Part shown: positions 36,854 to 45,034 of the stretch, in pieces | How positions within the stretch are numbered: position 1 is the first letter of the stretch | How the letters are laid out: the number at the start of each line of letters is the position of its first letter | Source: Pseudomonas sp. MRSN 12121 | GTDB taxonomy: Bacteria; Pseudomonadota; Gammaproteobacteria; Pseudomonadales; Pseudomonadaceae | Reading direction: 5' to 3' | Length of the DNA stretch: 64,000 bases | Assembly (NCBI RefSeq): GCF_000931465.1 | Contig: NZ_CP010892.1 | Coordinates: 3,557,388-3,621,387, forward strand | Position numbers and translations under genes: made by a program | Notes under the pieces: generated by a model | Database searches by the model: none | Told to the model about the DNA's origin: nothing | The model's input: the letters and a program-made list of their open reading frames with translations, nothing else

Positions 36854-37089
36854 AGCTGATCGACAACTGCCATTGCTGCTGGAAGCTACACAGCGTCCAG
36901 CTGGCCATCGTTATCGCGCTGCTCGGTCTCGCCCAGGCCACCATCTTGCCGATGTGGCAAGCGCAACTTTCTTCATCGACTTATGCGGCCCTCAACAGCG
37001 GCTTGGCTGTTCTGCTGTTCATTGCTCGCCTGCTCAAGCAAGGCCCTCCTGACCAGGCCGAGCAACCAGACCAGGAGGTTTCGTCATGA
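36850..37089 (+). CDS. Holin-like small membrane protein
   Basis: This protein of 79 residues has two predicted membrane helices (VQLAIVIALLGLAQATILPMW and YAALNSGLAVLLFIARLL) joined by a short loop, with a charged C-terminus. This matches class II-type holins. It sits between the endolysin and the spanin genes and overlaps the following small gene by four bases. Confidence 0.75.
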   Translation: MKLIDNCHCCWKLHSVQLAIVIALLGLAQATILPMWQAQLSSSTYAALNSGLAVLLFIARLLKQGPPDQAEQPDQEVSS

Positions 37090-37295
37090 GACTGAACCTC
37101 TTTGGTCGGGCCTTCGCAGCACTGCTGGCGGGGCTCGCGGGTGTTTGTCGTTGGCCCACTCCAAGCACCGCTGCCGGAACCTGGATCAGGTCCGGCGTCA
37201 TGCCCCTCTATCGCCACGGCAAGACCGGCATTGCAGCCGCCAAGCGCCGTGCGCGGAAGTCCCGCAACCGTATGAGGCAGCGCCATGGTGCTTGA
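37086..37295 (+). CDS. Small basic phage protein in the lysis module
   Basis: This protein of 69 residues has one weak hydrophobic segment (FGRAFAALLAGLAGVC) and a very basic end (GIAAAKRRARKSRNRMRQRHG). It overlaps the holin and Rz genes. It may assist lysis or be a minor membrane-active protein; no family is recognised. Confidence 0.5.
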   Translation: MRLNLFGRAFAALLAGLAGVCRWPTPSTAAGTWIRSGVMPLYRHGKTGIAAAKRRARKSRNRMRQRHGA

Positions 37296-37884
37296 ACGGT
37301 TGCCTACAGGACTCCTTGTCGCCGGCCTGGCCTGCGTGATCAGTGCAGCGGCTGCCGGCTCAATCGCCTACGGCTTCGGGTTTCGGTACGCCGAAGCCCT
37401 GGGCAATTCCGACCTGCAGTCATTCAAGGCCACGCAGGCAGTACAGGCCGGGGCGGCGGAAAAGGAAAACCGTCTGCAGCTGCTGCAGCAAGTAACCCGT
37501 GCCAATGAGACCGAGGCCTTGCTGCTCACCACACTCGAACGACACGCCGAAGAGAAACGCCAGCTCCAGGAGCGAATCCCCCATGTCACAACGAAATACA
37601 TTCCAGCGCCTGGCGCTGTCGCTAAGCCTATCCCTCGTTGCGTGTTCACTGCTGGTTGGCTGCGCGACTTCAACACCGCCCTCGGTGTGCCCGCCCCAGG
37701 ACCGGGCACCGCTGTCACCGCAGCTGAAAAAGCGGCCTGGCCCGCCACCGGCTCTGAAGCCGAACTATTGGAAAGCGGCGTCACTCCCTCCGACATTCTT
37801 GCCCACGCCCAGGACTACGGCTTGTGGGCCCGATCCATCCTCGCCCAATTCAATGCCTTGCTTGATCTCCAGGAAAAGGACTGA
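37285..37884 (+). CDS. Rz-like inner-membrane spanin
   Basis: This protein of 199 residues has an N-terminal membrane helix (LLVAGLACVISAAAAGSIAYGF) followed by a periplasmic coiled-coil stretch (AAEKENRLQLLQQVTRANETEALLLTTLERHAEEKRQLQE). Together with the nested Rz1 it should fuse inner and outer membranes at the end of lysis. The gene contains the Rz1 start in another frame. Confidence 0.75.
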   Translation: MVLERLPTGLLVAGLACVISAAAAGSIAYGFGFRYAEALGNSDLQSFKATQAVQAGAAEKENRLQLLQQVTRANETEALLLTTLERHAEEKRQLQERIPHVTTKYIPAPGAVAKPIPRCVFTAGWLRDFNTALGVPAPGPGTAVTAAEKAAWPATGSEAELLESGVTPSDILAHAQDYGLWARSILAQFNALLDLQEKD

Positions 37885-37900
37885 CGCCCTATGGATGTAG
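37583..37900 (+). CDS. Rz1-like outer-membrane lipoprotein spanin, nested in Rz
   Basis: This protein of 105 residues reads in the +1 frame inside the Rz gene and ends 16 bases beyond it. It starts MSQRNTFQRLALSLS, with lipobox SLLVGC and a Pro-rich mature part (TPPSVCPPQDRAPLSPQLKKRPGPPPALKP), as typical of Rz1. An AGGAG site precedes the ATG. The embedded arrangement is known from lambda and Mu-like phages. Confidence 0.75.
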   Translation: MSQRNTFQRLALSLSLSLVACSLLVGCATSTPPSVCPPQDRAPLSPQLKKRPGPPPALKPNYWKAASLPPTFLPTPRTTACGPDPSSPNSMPCLISRKRTDALWM

Positions 37901-38109
37901 CTGAACCCGCTACAGATGACGACATCAGCGATGCGCAATTGCGCGTGCGCAACAGCGACCTTCGACGAGGCTCCGGCCGGTCGGCTTATCGCTGCGAGGA
38001 ATGCGGTGATGCGATTCCTGAAGATCAACGCCAGGACAGCCCTGGTATCGAACATTGCTTTGACTGCATAGACGCCTTGGAACACTTGGCCACACGGGGT
38101 TTTGAATGA
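37891..38109 (+). CDS. TraR/DksA-type zinc-finger protein
   Basis: This protein of 72 residues has CEECGDAIPEDQRQ followed by GIEHCFDCIDALE: two CxxC pairs of a DksA-type zinc finger. Short TraR-like proteins of this kind bind RNA polymerase through the secondary channel. It is located between the spanins and the packaging genes, as in Mu-like phages. It overlaps Rz1 by ten bases. Confidence 0.8.
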   Translation: MDVAEPATDDDISDAQLRVRNSDLRRGSGRSAYRCEECGDAIPEDQRQDSPGIEHCFDCIDALEHLATRGFE

Positions 38110-38411
38110 ATCTGAACGAACTCAACTTCGGTTTCCAGACCGTGCAATGGCTGGTCCTGGCTGTACTCGGTATTTACACCTGGATGATCAAACGAGATGC
38201 CGCCAGCGCCCAGGAACTGCTGGAGCTGCGCACGCGCATCGTCGCCCTGGAAGAACACGTCCGGCACCTGCCTGACCAGACCGCCGTCACCGATCTGCTG
38301 GGCGACATGAAGGCGGTACGGGCCGAACTGTCGGGGGTCAAGGAAGCGCTTGGCCCTTTGGCCCGTTCGCTGGACCGGATCAATGATTACTTGCTGCGAG
38401 AAAAGATATGA
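38106..38411 (+). CDS. DUF2730 phage protein (Mu gp25-like)
   Basis: This protein of 101 residues has an N-terminal membrane helix (FQTVQWLVLAVLGIYTWMI) and a coiled coil (QELLELRTRIVALEEHVRHL). This pattern is that of DUF2730 / Mu gp25-like proteins. It overlaps both neighbours by four bases. The function is unknown. Confidence 0.7.
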   Translation: MNLNELNFGFQTVQWLVLAVLGIYTWMIKRDAASAQELLELRTRIVALEEHVRHLPDQTAVTDLLGDMKAVRAELSGVKEALGPLARSLDRINDYLLREKI

Positions 38412-38701
38412 CCGAATTCGCTTCCTTTCTGCGTGAAGACTATCGCCTGGTGATTCTGCGCCTGCTGGCGGAAACGACCGGATACCGTGCCAACAGCTCG
38501 GTGCTGAACATGGCCCTGGACAGATTCGGCCACACCCTCAGCCGCGACCAGGTGAAGACCGAACTGCACTGGCTGGCCGAACAAGGCGCGGTGACTGTTT
38601 CCGATGTCGGCCCTGTGTTGGTGGCCACGCTAACCGAGCGTGGCCAGGACATTGCTGCAGGACGCGCTCGCGTCCCAGGCATCAAGCGGCCGGGGGCATA
38701 A
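38408..38701 (+). CDS. VpaChn25_0724-type winged-helix phage protein (Mu gp26-like)
   Basis: This protein of 97 residues has an ArsR-like winged-helix layout (FLREDYRLVILRLLAETTGYRANSSVLNMALDRFGHTLSRDQVKTELHWLAEQGAVTV). It sits at the Mu gp26 position, just before the small terminase. The role is unknown. Confidence 0.7.
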   Translation: MTEFASFLREDYRLVILRLLAETTGYRANSSVLNMALDRFGHTLSRDQVKTELHWLAEQGAVTVSDVGPVLVATLTERGQDIAAGRARVPGIKRPGA

Positions 38702-38702
38702 C

Positions 38703-39251
38703 ATGGCCGGCAAATCATCCATCAATCGGTTGCCGCCGATGGTCAAGGCGTACATCCAGAAGCTACTGCGCGAAGACCGCATGACCCTGGATGACATGCT
38801 TGCCGACATCCAGTCGCGCTTTCCCAACGAGAAAGCCCCCAGCCGCAGCGCGCTGGGGCGCTTCAAGCAAGGCTTCGATCTGCTGACTGAGAAGACCCGG
38901 CAGCACCGCGAGCAGGCCGAAGCCTTCGTGGGTGCCTTCGGTGAAGACGCTTCCGACAAGACCGGCGCTTTGCTGGTCGAGGCGATATCGACCCTGGCTT
39001 ATCAGGCCGCGATGGGCGCCCATGAAAAAGATGATGTCACCACAAAGGAGGTGGCCGAGCTGGCGCGGGCAGCCAAGAACACAATGCAGGCCCGGACCCT
39101 GAGCATCAAAGAACGCCAGGCTATCGAGAAAGCGGCGCGTGATCGCCTGCTCCAGGAACAAGACGCTGAATTGGCCAAGACCGTACAGACCGGGGGCATC
39201 AGCGAAGAACAGGCCCTGTTCTGGCGCCAGAAATTCCTGGGTGTCAAATGA
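38703..39251 (+). CDS. Small terminase-like protein (DUF3486, Mu gp27)
   Basis: This protein of 182 residues has an N-terminal helix-turn-helix typical of gp27/DUF3486 (SSINRLPPMVKAYIQKLLREDRMTLDDMLADIQSRFPNEKAPSRSALGRFKQGFD) and a long helical C-terminal part. It should recognise packaging DNA and load the large terminase. It starts one base past the previous stop and overlaps the large subunit gene by four bases. Confidence 0.82.
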   Translation: MAGKSSINRLPPMVKAYIQKLLREDRMTLDDMLADIQSRFPNEKAPSRSALGRFKQGFDLLTEKTRQHREQAEAFVGAFGEDASDKTGALLVEAISTLAYQAAMGAHEKDDVTTKEVAELARAAKNTMQARTLSIKERQAIEKAARDRLLQEQDAELAKTVQTGGISEEQALFWRQKFLGVK

Positions 39252-40867
39252 GTGCCCCAGCGGTCAAGCCGTCATCGAGTACGTTGCGCGTTGTCGAATG
39301 GGACGATTTGCCGCCGAGCGTCAAACAGATCCCCAGCGACTACAACCCGATTGCCGACGGCATCCTCATGGCTCACCAGTCCGACTGGTTGAGCATTCAG
39401 GCCCAAATCAAGCTTTGTGAAAAAGGCCGCCGTACCGGCATCACGTTCGCCGAGGCCCTGGACTCGGTGATCACTGCTGCGTCACGCAAGGCCGCTGGCG
39501 GCATGGACGTGTTCTATGTCGGTGACACCAAGGAAAAAGGCCTGGAGTTCATAGGCTACTGCGCCAAGTTCAGCCGTGTGATGGCCGAGGCCCAGGCTTC
39601 GGGTGTCAGCGAAATCGAAGAGTTCCTGTTTGAAGACCAGGACGAATCAGGCAACACCCGCCAGATCAACGCCTACCGCATTCGTTACGCCTCGGGCTTC
39701 AAGATTGTCGCGCTGTCCAGTAACCCGGCCAACCTGCGCGGTTTGCAGGGCAAGGTGATCATCGACGAGGCGGCCTTTCACCGTGATGTTTCCGCTGTGC
39801 TGGACGCTGCAACCGCCTTGCTGATCTGGGGCGGTCGGATCGTCATCATCAGCAGTCATAACGGCAAGAGCAACCCGTTCAACCAGATGGTCAACGACAT
39901 CCGCGAAGGCCGCTATGGCGATACGGCAGAGGTCTACAAGGCGACCTTCGATGATGCTGTTGCCAATGGGTTGTATGAACGCAAGTGCATGATGACCGGG
40001 GAAGCCCCTACGGCTGAGGGCAAGGAAGCCTGGTACAAGCAGATCCGCAACGCCTACGGCCCACGCAAAGCGCAGATGCATGAAGAGCTGGACGCGATCC
40101 CACGCGACGGCAACGGTGTGTGCATTCCTGGTGTATGGATCGAAGACGCCATGCGCGCCGGTCGCACTGTGTTGCGCCTGGCGCTGGACGATGATTTTGC
40201 GCTGCAATCTCTTGCCCGCCGTGAAGCGTATGTCGAGGACTGGATTGAGCGTTATCTGGCCCCGTTGGTTCAGGGCCTGACGCCCGAGTTGCGGCACTAT
40301 CTGGGCATGGACTATGCCCGTCACCGTGACTTTTCGATCATCTGCCCGATGTCCGTCGACCAGGCGCGGCACCGTGACGTGCCGTTTGTGGTGGAAATGC
40401 ATAAGGTGCCGTACCGCCAACAGAAACAGATCCTGTTCTACATCCTGCGTCGGCTGCCACGTTTTGCCAGCGCCGCCCTGGACGCCACCGGCAGTGGTGA
40501 AACCCTGGCCGAAGAAGCTGCCGATGAGTTCGGTCATGACCGCGTCCTGCAAGTGAAACTCAGCCGCGCCTGGTACGGCGCCTGGATGCCGAAATTCATT
40601 CAGCTCTTTGAAGACGGCACCATCACGATGCCCAAGGATGACTCTCTGCAGCAGGACGTGCGGTCCATCGAAGTGGTTGAGGGCATTCCGATGATCATGA
40701 AGGCCCGTTCGCAAGACCTTAAAGACCCCGAACTCTACCGTCACGGTGACTTCGCTGGTGCCGGCTCGCTGGCCAACTTCGCGACACTGGAAAGTGCTGC
40801 TGGTCCGGTCTCAGTCAAATCCCGTCGCCCGCGTCAGGGCACTTTCATCACCCAGGGGTACGCATGA
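39248..40867 (+). CDS. Large terminase subunit (Mu gp28-like)
   Basis: This protein of 539 residues supplies ATP-driven DNA packaging and headful cutting. The ATPase part has a Walker A-like KLCEKGRRTGIT (about 56-67) and Walker B with the following acid in KVIIDEAAFHRD. The C-terminal nuclease part has GMDYARHRDFSII and ALDATGSGETLAEEAADEFG. Size and motif order match gp28 of Mu. It overlaps the portal gene by four bases. Confidence 0.9.
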   Translation: MSAPAVKPSSSTLRVVEWDDLPPSVKQIPSDYNPIADGILMAHQSDWLSIQAQIKLCEKGRRTGITFAEALDSVITAASRKAAGGMDVFYVGDTKEKGLEFIGYCAKFSRVMAEAQASGVSEIEEFLFEDQDESGNTRQINAYRIRYASGFKIVALSSNPANLRGLQGKVIIDEAAFHRDVSAVLDAATALLIWGGRIVIISSHNGKSNPFNQMVNDIREGRYGDTAEVYKATFDDAVANGLYERKCMMTGEAPTAEGKEAWYKQIRNAYGPRKAQMHEELDAIPRDGNGVCIPGVWIEDAMRAGRTVLRLALDDDFALQSLARREAYVEDWIERYLAPLVQGLTPELRHYLGMDYARHRDFSIICPMSVDQARHRDVPFVVEMHKVPYRQQKQILFYILRRLPRFASAALDATGSGETLAEEAADEFGHDRVLQVKLSRAWYGAWMPKFIQLFEDGTITMPKDDSLQQDVRSIEVVEGIPMIMKARSQDLKDPELYRHGDFAGAGSLANFATLESAAGPVSVKSRRPRQGTFITQGYA

Positions 40868-42357
40868 ATAAGAAAGGTGTGTGGGTCACTCCCACGGAAT
40901 TCGTCAACTTCGCCGAGCCTAAGCACAAAGGTCTGACCGAGCATATCGCCAGCCGTGCGCGCAGCTTCGATGCCCAGGCGCTGGGCATGTACCTGCCCAA
41001 CCCTGACCCAATCCTCAAGGCCCAGGGCAAGGACATCAAGGTCTATCGGGATCTGCGCAGCTCAGCCCTGGTCGGCGGCAACATCCGCCGTCGCAAGTCC
41101 TCGGTGCTTGCCCTGGAACGCGACCTAAAGCGCGGCAATGCCCCCGTGCGGGTTGAGCGCTTTATACGCGATTGGCTGACCGACCTCGATCTCGACCGGA
41201 TCATTCGCGAGATGCTGGATGCGCCGCTGTTCGGGTTCCAACCTATTGAAGTGATGTGGCGTCCGCTCGGCATGAACATCGTCCCCGAGGATCTGCTGGG
41301 CAAGCCGGCCGAGTGGTTCCTCTACGACCAGGAGAACAACCTGCGTTTCCGCGCCCGCGATGCCGGGTTGACCGGCGAGCTGTGCGACCCGCAACGCTTT
41401 GTCGTGGCCCGCCAGGATGCGACCTACAACAACCCGTATGGCTTCGCTGACCTGTCCATGTGCTTCTGGCCGGTGATCTTCATGAAAGGCGGCCTGAAAT
41501 TCTGGGTTCAGTTCACCGAGAAGTACGGCTCGCCCTGGGTGATTGGCAAGCACCCTCGCGGTGCCAGTACGGGCGAGACCGATCTGCTGCTCGACAGCCT
41601 GGAAGCCATGGTCCAGGACGCTGTTGCCGTCATCCCGAATGACTCCAGCGTCGAGATCATGGAGGCCGCAGGCAAGGCTGGCAGCGCCGAGGTCTACCGC
41701 GAGCTGCTGGTCTATTGCCGCAGTGAGATCAACGTCGGGCTGTTGGGGCAGAACCAGACCACCGAGGCCAACAGCAACAGGGCCAGCGCAACAGCCGGCC
41801 TGGAAGTCACCAAGGACATCCGCGACGGCGACAAGGGCATTGTCGCGGCGACCATGAACGCGGTCATTCGCCGGATCGTCGATCTGAACTTCGGCGAGAA
41901 CATTGCCGCCCCGGTGTACGAGCTGTGGGAACAAGAAGAGATCGACAAGACCCAGGCCGACCGCGACAAGTCCCTCACCGAGTCGGGGGTGAAGCTCACA
42001 GCGCAATACTGGAAGCGCACTTACAACCTGCAGGATGGCGACCTGGACGAAACCCCGGCCCCGGCTGAGTCGTCGGAGTTTGCCGAGTCGACCCTAAAGC
42101 CCATTCTCGACCAGGTAGCGCTTGACCAGGCCATCAACAGCCTTCCTGCCGAGCTGCTGCAGGAGCAGAGCGAACAGACCGTTGCCTCTCTGATCGAGAC
42201 ACTGTTGCGCGCTCGCACCGACATCGAGGCGCTCGGCCTGCTGGCCGAAGCCTACCCGACGATGGATGACCAGGCGTTGCAGGAGAACCTCACGCGCCTG
42301 CTGTTCATGGCCAACATCTGGGGTCGCCTAAATGCCAATGCGGATCGGGAGGACTGA
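40864..42357 (+). CDS. Portal protein (DUF935, Mu gp29)
   Basis: This protein of 497 residues forms the portal ring at the head vertex through which DNA enters. DUF935 segments are visible: IRRRKSSVLALERDLKRG, GFQPIEVMWRPLGMNIVPE and LVYCRSEINVGLLGQNQTTEANSNRASATAGLEV. It is positioned between the terminase and the gpF-like gene, as in Mu. The stop overlaps the next start by one base (TGATG). Confidence 0.9.
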   Translation: MNKKGVWVTPTEFVNFAEPKHKGLTEHIASRARSFDAQALGMYLPNPDPILKAQGKDIKVYRDLRSSALVGGNIRRRKSSVLALERDLKRGNAPVRVERFIRDWLTDLDLDRIIREMLDAPLFGFQPIEVMWRPLGMNIVPEDLLGKPAEWFLYDQENNLRFRARDAGLTGELCDPQRFVVARQDATYNNPYGFADLSMCFWPVIFMKGGLKFWVQFTEKYGSPWVIGKHPRGASTGETDLLLDSLEAMVQDAVAVIPNDSSVEIMEAAGKAGSAEVYRELLVYCRSEINVGLLGQNQTTEANSNRASATAGLEVTKDIRDGDKGIVAATMNAVIRRIVDLNFGENIAAPVYELWEQEEIDKTQADRDKSLTESGVKLTAQYWKRTYNLQDGDLDETPAPAESSEFAESTLKPILDQVALDQAINSLPAELLQEQSEQTVASLIETLLRARTDIEALGLLAEAYPTMDDQALQENLTRLLFMANIWGRLNANADRED

Positions 42358-43187
42358 TGGCGACCACTACGAAAGCCCCGAACCCGGCCGACCTCAAAGC
42401 CATCTTCGGCATGGAGCCGAAAAACGCCGTGGCCTACCTGAAGTCCAAGGGCTATGCGATCACCTGGAACTGGCAGGAAATGCTCGACCAGGCGCACGAC
42501 CAATCCTTCACCGTGGCCAAGGCCATGCGCCTCGATCTGCTGTCGGACATTCGCGGCGCCCTGGAAACCGCGCTGCGGGAAGGCCAAACCCTCAAGCAGT
42601 TCATCGCGGATCTGCAGCCCGTCCTGGAGTCGCAAGGCTGGTGGGGCCAACAAGTCATTGTCGACAGTGAAGGCGTCGGCGAGCTGGTCCAGTTGGGCAG
42701 TCCGCGCCGTCTCAAGACGATCTATCAGACCAACCTGCAGAGCGCGTACATGGCCGGCCGCAAGGCCGAGATGGAACAGACCACCGAGACCCATCCGTAC
42801 TGGATGTATGTGGCCATCCTGGACGGCAAGACCCGGCCGAGTCACCGGGCGCTGCATGGTCAGGTGTTCCGCCATGACGATCCGATCTGGTCTGCGATCT
42901 TCCCGCCGAATGGGTTCAACTGCCGTTGCCGTGTTGTCGCCCTGACCGAGGCCGCTGTGAAGCGCCGGGGCCTAAAGGTTGTGTCGAGCGAAGGACGTAT
43001 GTTCACCGAGACCGTGGAAACCGGCACCGACAAGCGTACCGGCGAGATCCGCACCGCACCCGTCACCGGCATTCGCACAACCGACGCCGCTGGCAAGGCC
43101 ATCACGTTCCGCACCGATCCTGGATTCAACCACGCACCAGGTACTGGCCTGGCCGACATGCTTAAACGCAAACAGGCAGCCGCCTAG
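42357..43187 (+). CDS. Head morphogenesis protein (Mu gpF/gp30 family)
   Basis: This protein of 276 residues carries the Phage_Mu_F domain in its C-terminal half: LQSAYMAGRKAEMEQTTETHPYWMYVAILDGKTRPSHRALHGQVFRHDDPIW and FPPNGFNCRCRVVALTE with its Cys pair. It is a minor head protein near the portal. It starts in the portal stop (TGATG) and is separated from gpG by ten bases with AGGAGG. Confidence 0.88.
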   Translation: MATTTKAPNPADLKAIFGMEPKNAVAYLKSKGYAITWNWQEMLDQAHDQSFTVAKAMRLDLLSDIRGALETALREGQTLKQFIADLQPVLESQGWWGQQVIVDSEGVGELVQLGSPRRLKTIYQTNLQSAYMAGRKAEMEQTTETHPYWMYVAILDGKTRPSHRALHGQVFRHDDPIWSAIFPPNGFNCRCRVVALTEAAVKRRGLKVVSSEGRMFTETVETGTDKRTGEIRTAPVTGIRTTDAAGKAITFRTDPGFNHAPGTGLADMLKRKQAAA

Positions 43188-43197
43188 GAGGTTTGAA

Positions 43198-43674
43198 ATG
43201 TTCACCGTTGAACTTGATCACCAGCGTGTACAGGCTGCCCTGCGCAAAATTGAGTGGGCCGTGGGCGACCTTGCACCGCTGATGCGCGGCATCGCCGCCG
43301 AGCTGGCCAGCCAGACCGAGGAAAACTTCGGCGAGGAAGGCCGCCCCGAGTGGGAGGATCTGTCCGATGTCACCACAGCACGCCGTGAGAAAAACGGTAA
43401 CTGGCCAGGGCAGATGCTGCAGGTCAGTTCGGCAGGCCTGGCCGCCTCGATCACCACGCAAGCAACCGACAGCTCGGCGCTGGTTGGCAGCAACAAACCC
43501 TATGCCGCCATGATGCAGTTCGGTGGCACCAAGTCGGACTTCCCCCACCTGTGGGGTGACATTCCAGGTCGCCCATATTTGCCGATGGACGCCGAGGGCA
43601 AACTGCAGCCCGAAGCAGAAGAGGCCATCCTGGATCTGGCCATGCATCACCTGGAAAAGGCCGCTCGCCTGTAA
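43198..43674 (+). CDS. Virion morphogenesis protein (Mu gpG-like)
   Basis: This protein of 158 residues resembles the gpG/P2 gpS tail-completion group: EENFGEEGRPEWEDLSDVTTARREKNGNWPGQMLQVSSAGLAASI and KPYAAMMQFGGTK...IPGRPYLPMDAEG. It is the last gene of the first late operon before late box 2. AGGAGG lies seven bases before the ATG. Confidence 0.85.
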   Translation: MFTVELDHQRVQAALRKIEWAVGDLAPLMRGIAAELASQTEENFGEEGRPEWEDLSDVTTARREKNGNWPGQMLQVSSAGLAASITTQATDSSALVGSNKPYAAMMQFGGTKSDFPHLWGDIPGRPYLPMDAEGKLQPEAEEAILDLAMHHLEKAARL

Positions 43675-43787
43675 GCCCCTCAGAGGCGCCACAGGGTGCA
43701 TACGGCTCCGGTTCATCGAACCGCATAGGCGAGTCACGCTGTAAACGCTTTATAAAGCCCTGCTGCCTCACTCCTATCCCACTGCGC

Positions 43788-43804
43788 GGGTGCCAATGGC
43801 ACCC
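43788..43804. terminator. Hairpin after the gpG-like gene
   Basis: GGGTGCC and GGCACCC flank AAT. It lies 28 bp before late box 2 and has no U-tract, so it may only slow polymerase or separate the two late units. Confidence 0.4.
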
Positions 43805-43831
43805 TGGCCGCATCAACACCGCCGCGACACT

Positions 43832-43850
43832 CTTTAAACTCGATTAAAAG
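43832..43850 (+). promoter_or_regulatory. Late promoter box 2 (protease/capsid/sheath operon)
   Basis: Exact copy of CTTTAAACTCGATTAAAAG, copy 2 of 4. CAGTCT at 43871-43876 follows after 20 nt. It lies 60 bp before the protease/scaffold gene, the position of the Mu P(I) promoter. Confidence 0.75.
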
Positions 43851-43909
43851 TCTTCGGCCGGGCATTGGCTCAGTCTGTGTGCATCACCTTCAACTGAAGT
43901 GCACAGACT

Positions 43910-45022
43910 ATGAAAACCATTCCTTTCTTTCGTGCCGGTAAGCATGTCGATAGCCAGGGCCGAAAAGTCGAGTTCACCGAGACAGACCTGGCGGCATCGA
44001 TCAGCGGTTATGACCCAGCGCTACACCGGGCACCCCTGGTCATCGGTCACCCCAAGGACAACGGGCCGGCCTATGGCTGGGTTCGGTCCATCAGCCGCAA
44101 CACCAAGGGTGAAGCGACGGCAGTACCTGAGCAGGTCCACAACGACTTCGCCGAAGGTGTTGCGGCTGGCACCTGGTATCCGCGTTCGGCTTCCTGGTAC
44201 GCACCCGATGACCCGCGCAATCCGAAGCCGGGCATCTACTACCTGCGCCATATCGGTTTTCTTGGCGCCCAGCCACCCGCCATCAAGGGCCTGTCCGATA
44301 TCGAGTTCGATGACGGCGATGGCGTGGTTGAAATCGAATTCGGCGACTTCGGCGACGCTGTTTCGGCCGGGATCTTTCGCCGTCTGCGTGACTGGTTCAT
44401 CGACCAGTTCGGCCAGGAAACCGCTGACCGCGTTGTACCTGGTTGGGACGTAGACAACCTGTTGGCAGAGTCCCGCCGCGAAGACGACCGCCCCTCATTC
44501 ACCGAACCCAGCACACCCAGCAAACCCACCACCGAGGAACACCCCGTGAACCCAACGGAAAAGGCCGCCCTGGAGGCGGAAAACACGCGCCTCAGAACCC
44601 AACTGGCTGCACACCAGGCGCAGCAACAGAAGGACCAAGCTGCCCAACGTCATGGCAAGAACCTGGCTTTCGCTGAAGGCCTGGTCGGCGCGGGCAAGCT
44701 GTTGCCCAAGCACACCGCCGCACTGATTGCCGCCCTGGACTTCGCCGAAGCGGGTGACGCACCGCTGGAGTTCGGCGAGGGCGATCAGCGCAAGCCGGTA
44801 ATCGAAGGCCTCAAGGCGATCTTCGACGACCTCCCGAAACAGATCGACTTCGCCGAGCAAGCGAGCAAGGAGCGCAAGGGCGAGGTGCACGTATCGACCG
44901 ATCTGGAGTTCGCCGAGAAGAACACCAACCCCGACCGTCTCGACTTGCACAACCGAGCAACGGCCTTGGCGGCGGACAAGAACATTTCCTACGAGTCGGC
45001 AGTTCGCCAACTTTCCAAGTAA
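43910..45022 (+). CDS. Prohead protease with C-terminal scaffold (Mu gpI/gpZ-like)
   Basis: This protein of 370 residues has an N-terminal protease part (about 1-160, LHRAPLVIGHPKDNGPAYGWVRSI ... GTWYPRSASWY ... YYLRHIGFLGAQPPAIKGL). The helical C-terminal scaffold part contains a coiled coil (EKAALEAENTRLRTQLAAHQAQQQKDQAA). In Mu, gene Z is an in-frame internal start producing the scaffold alone. An equivalent GTG is visible here at 44546. It is the first gene after late box 2 and is followed by the capsid gene. Confidence 0.85.
   Translation: MKTIPFFRAGKHVDSQGRKVEFTETDLAASISGYDPALHRAPLVIGHPKDNGPAYGWVRSISRNTKGEATAVPEQVHNDFAEGVAAGTWYPRSASWYAPDDPRNPKPGIYYLRHIGFLGAQPPAIKGLSDIEFDDGDGVVEIEFGDFGDAVSAGIFRRLRDWFIDQFGQETADRVVPGWDVDNLLAESRREDDRPSFTEPSTPSKPTTEEHPVNPTEKAALEAENTRLRTQLAAHQAQQQKDQAAQRHGKNLAFAEGLVGAGKLLPKHTAALIAALDFAEAGDAPLEFGEGDQRKPVIEGLKAIFDDLPKQIDFAEQASKERKGEVHVSTDLEFAEKNTNPDRLDLHNRATALAADKNISYESAVRQLSK
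44546..45022 (+). CDS. Probable internal scaffold product (Mu gpZ-like)
   Basis: A GTG at 44546 lies in frame within the protease gene and has GAGGA seven bases ahead (44534-44538). It would give a 158-residue helical protein beginning (M)NPTEKAALEAENTRL, exactly the scaffold portion. This is inferred by analogy with Mu I/Z and lambda C/Nu3; no direct evidence of initiation. Confidence 0.55.
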   Translation: MNPTEKAALEAENTRLRTQLAAHQAQQQKDQAAQRHGKNLAFAEGLVGAGKLLPKHTAALIAALDFAEAGDAPLEFGEGDQRKPVIEGLKAIFDDLPKQIDFAEQASKERKGEVHVSTDLEFAEKNTNPDRLDLHNRATALAADKNISYESAVRQLSK

Positions 45023-45034
45023 CAAGGAGTCATC

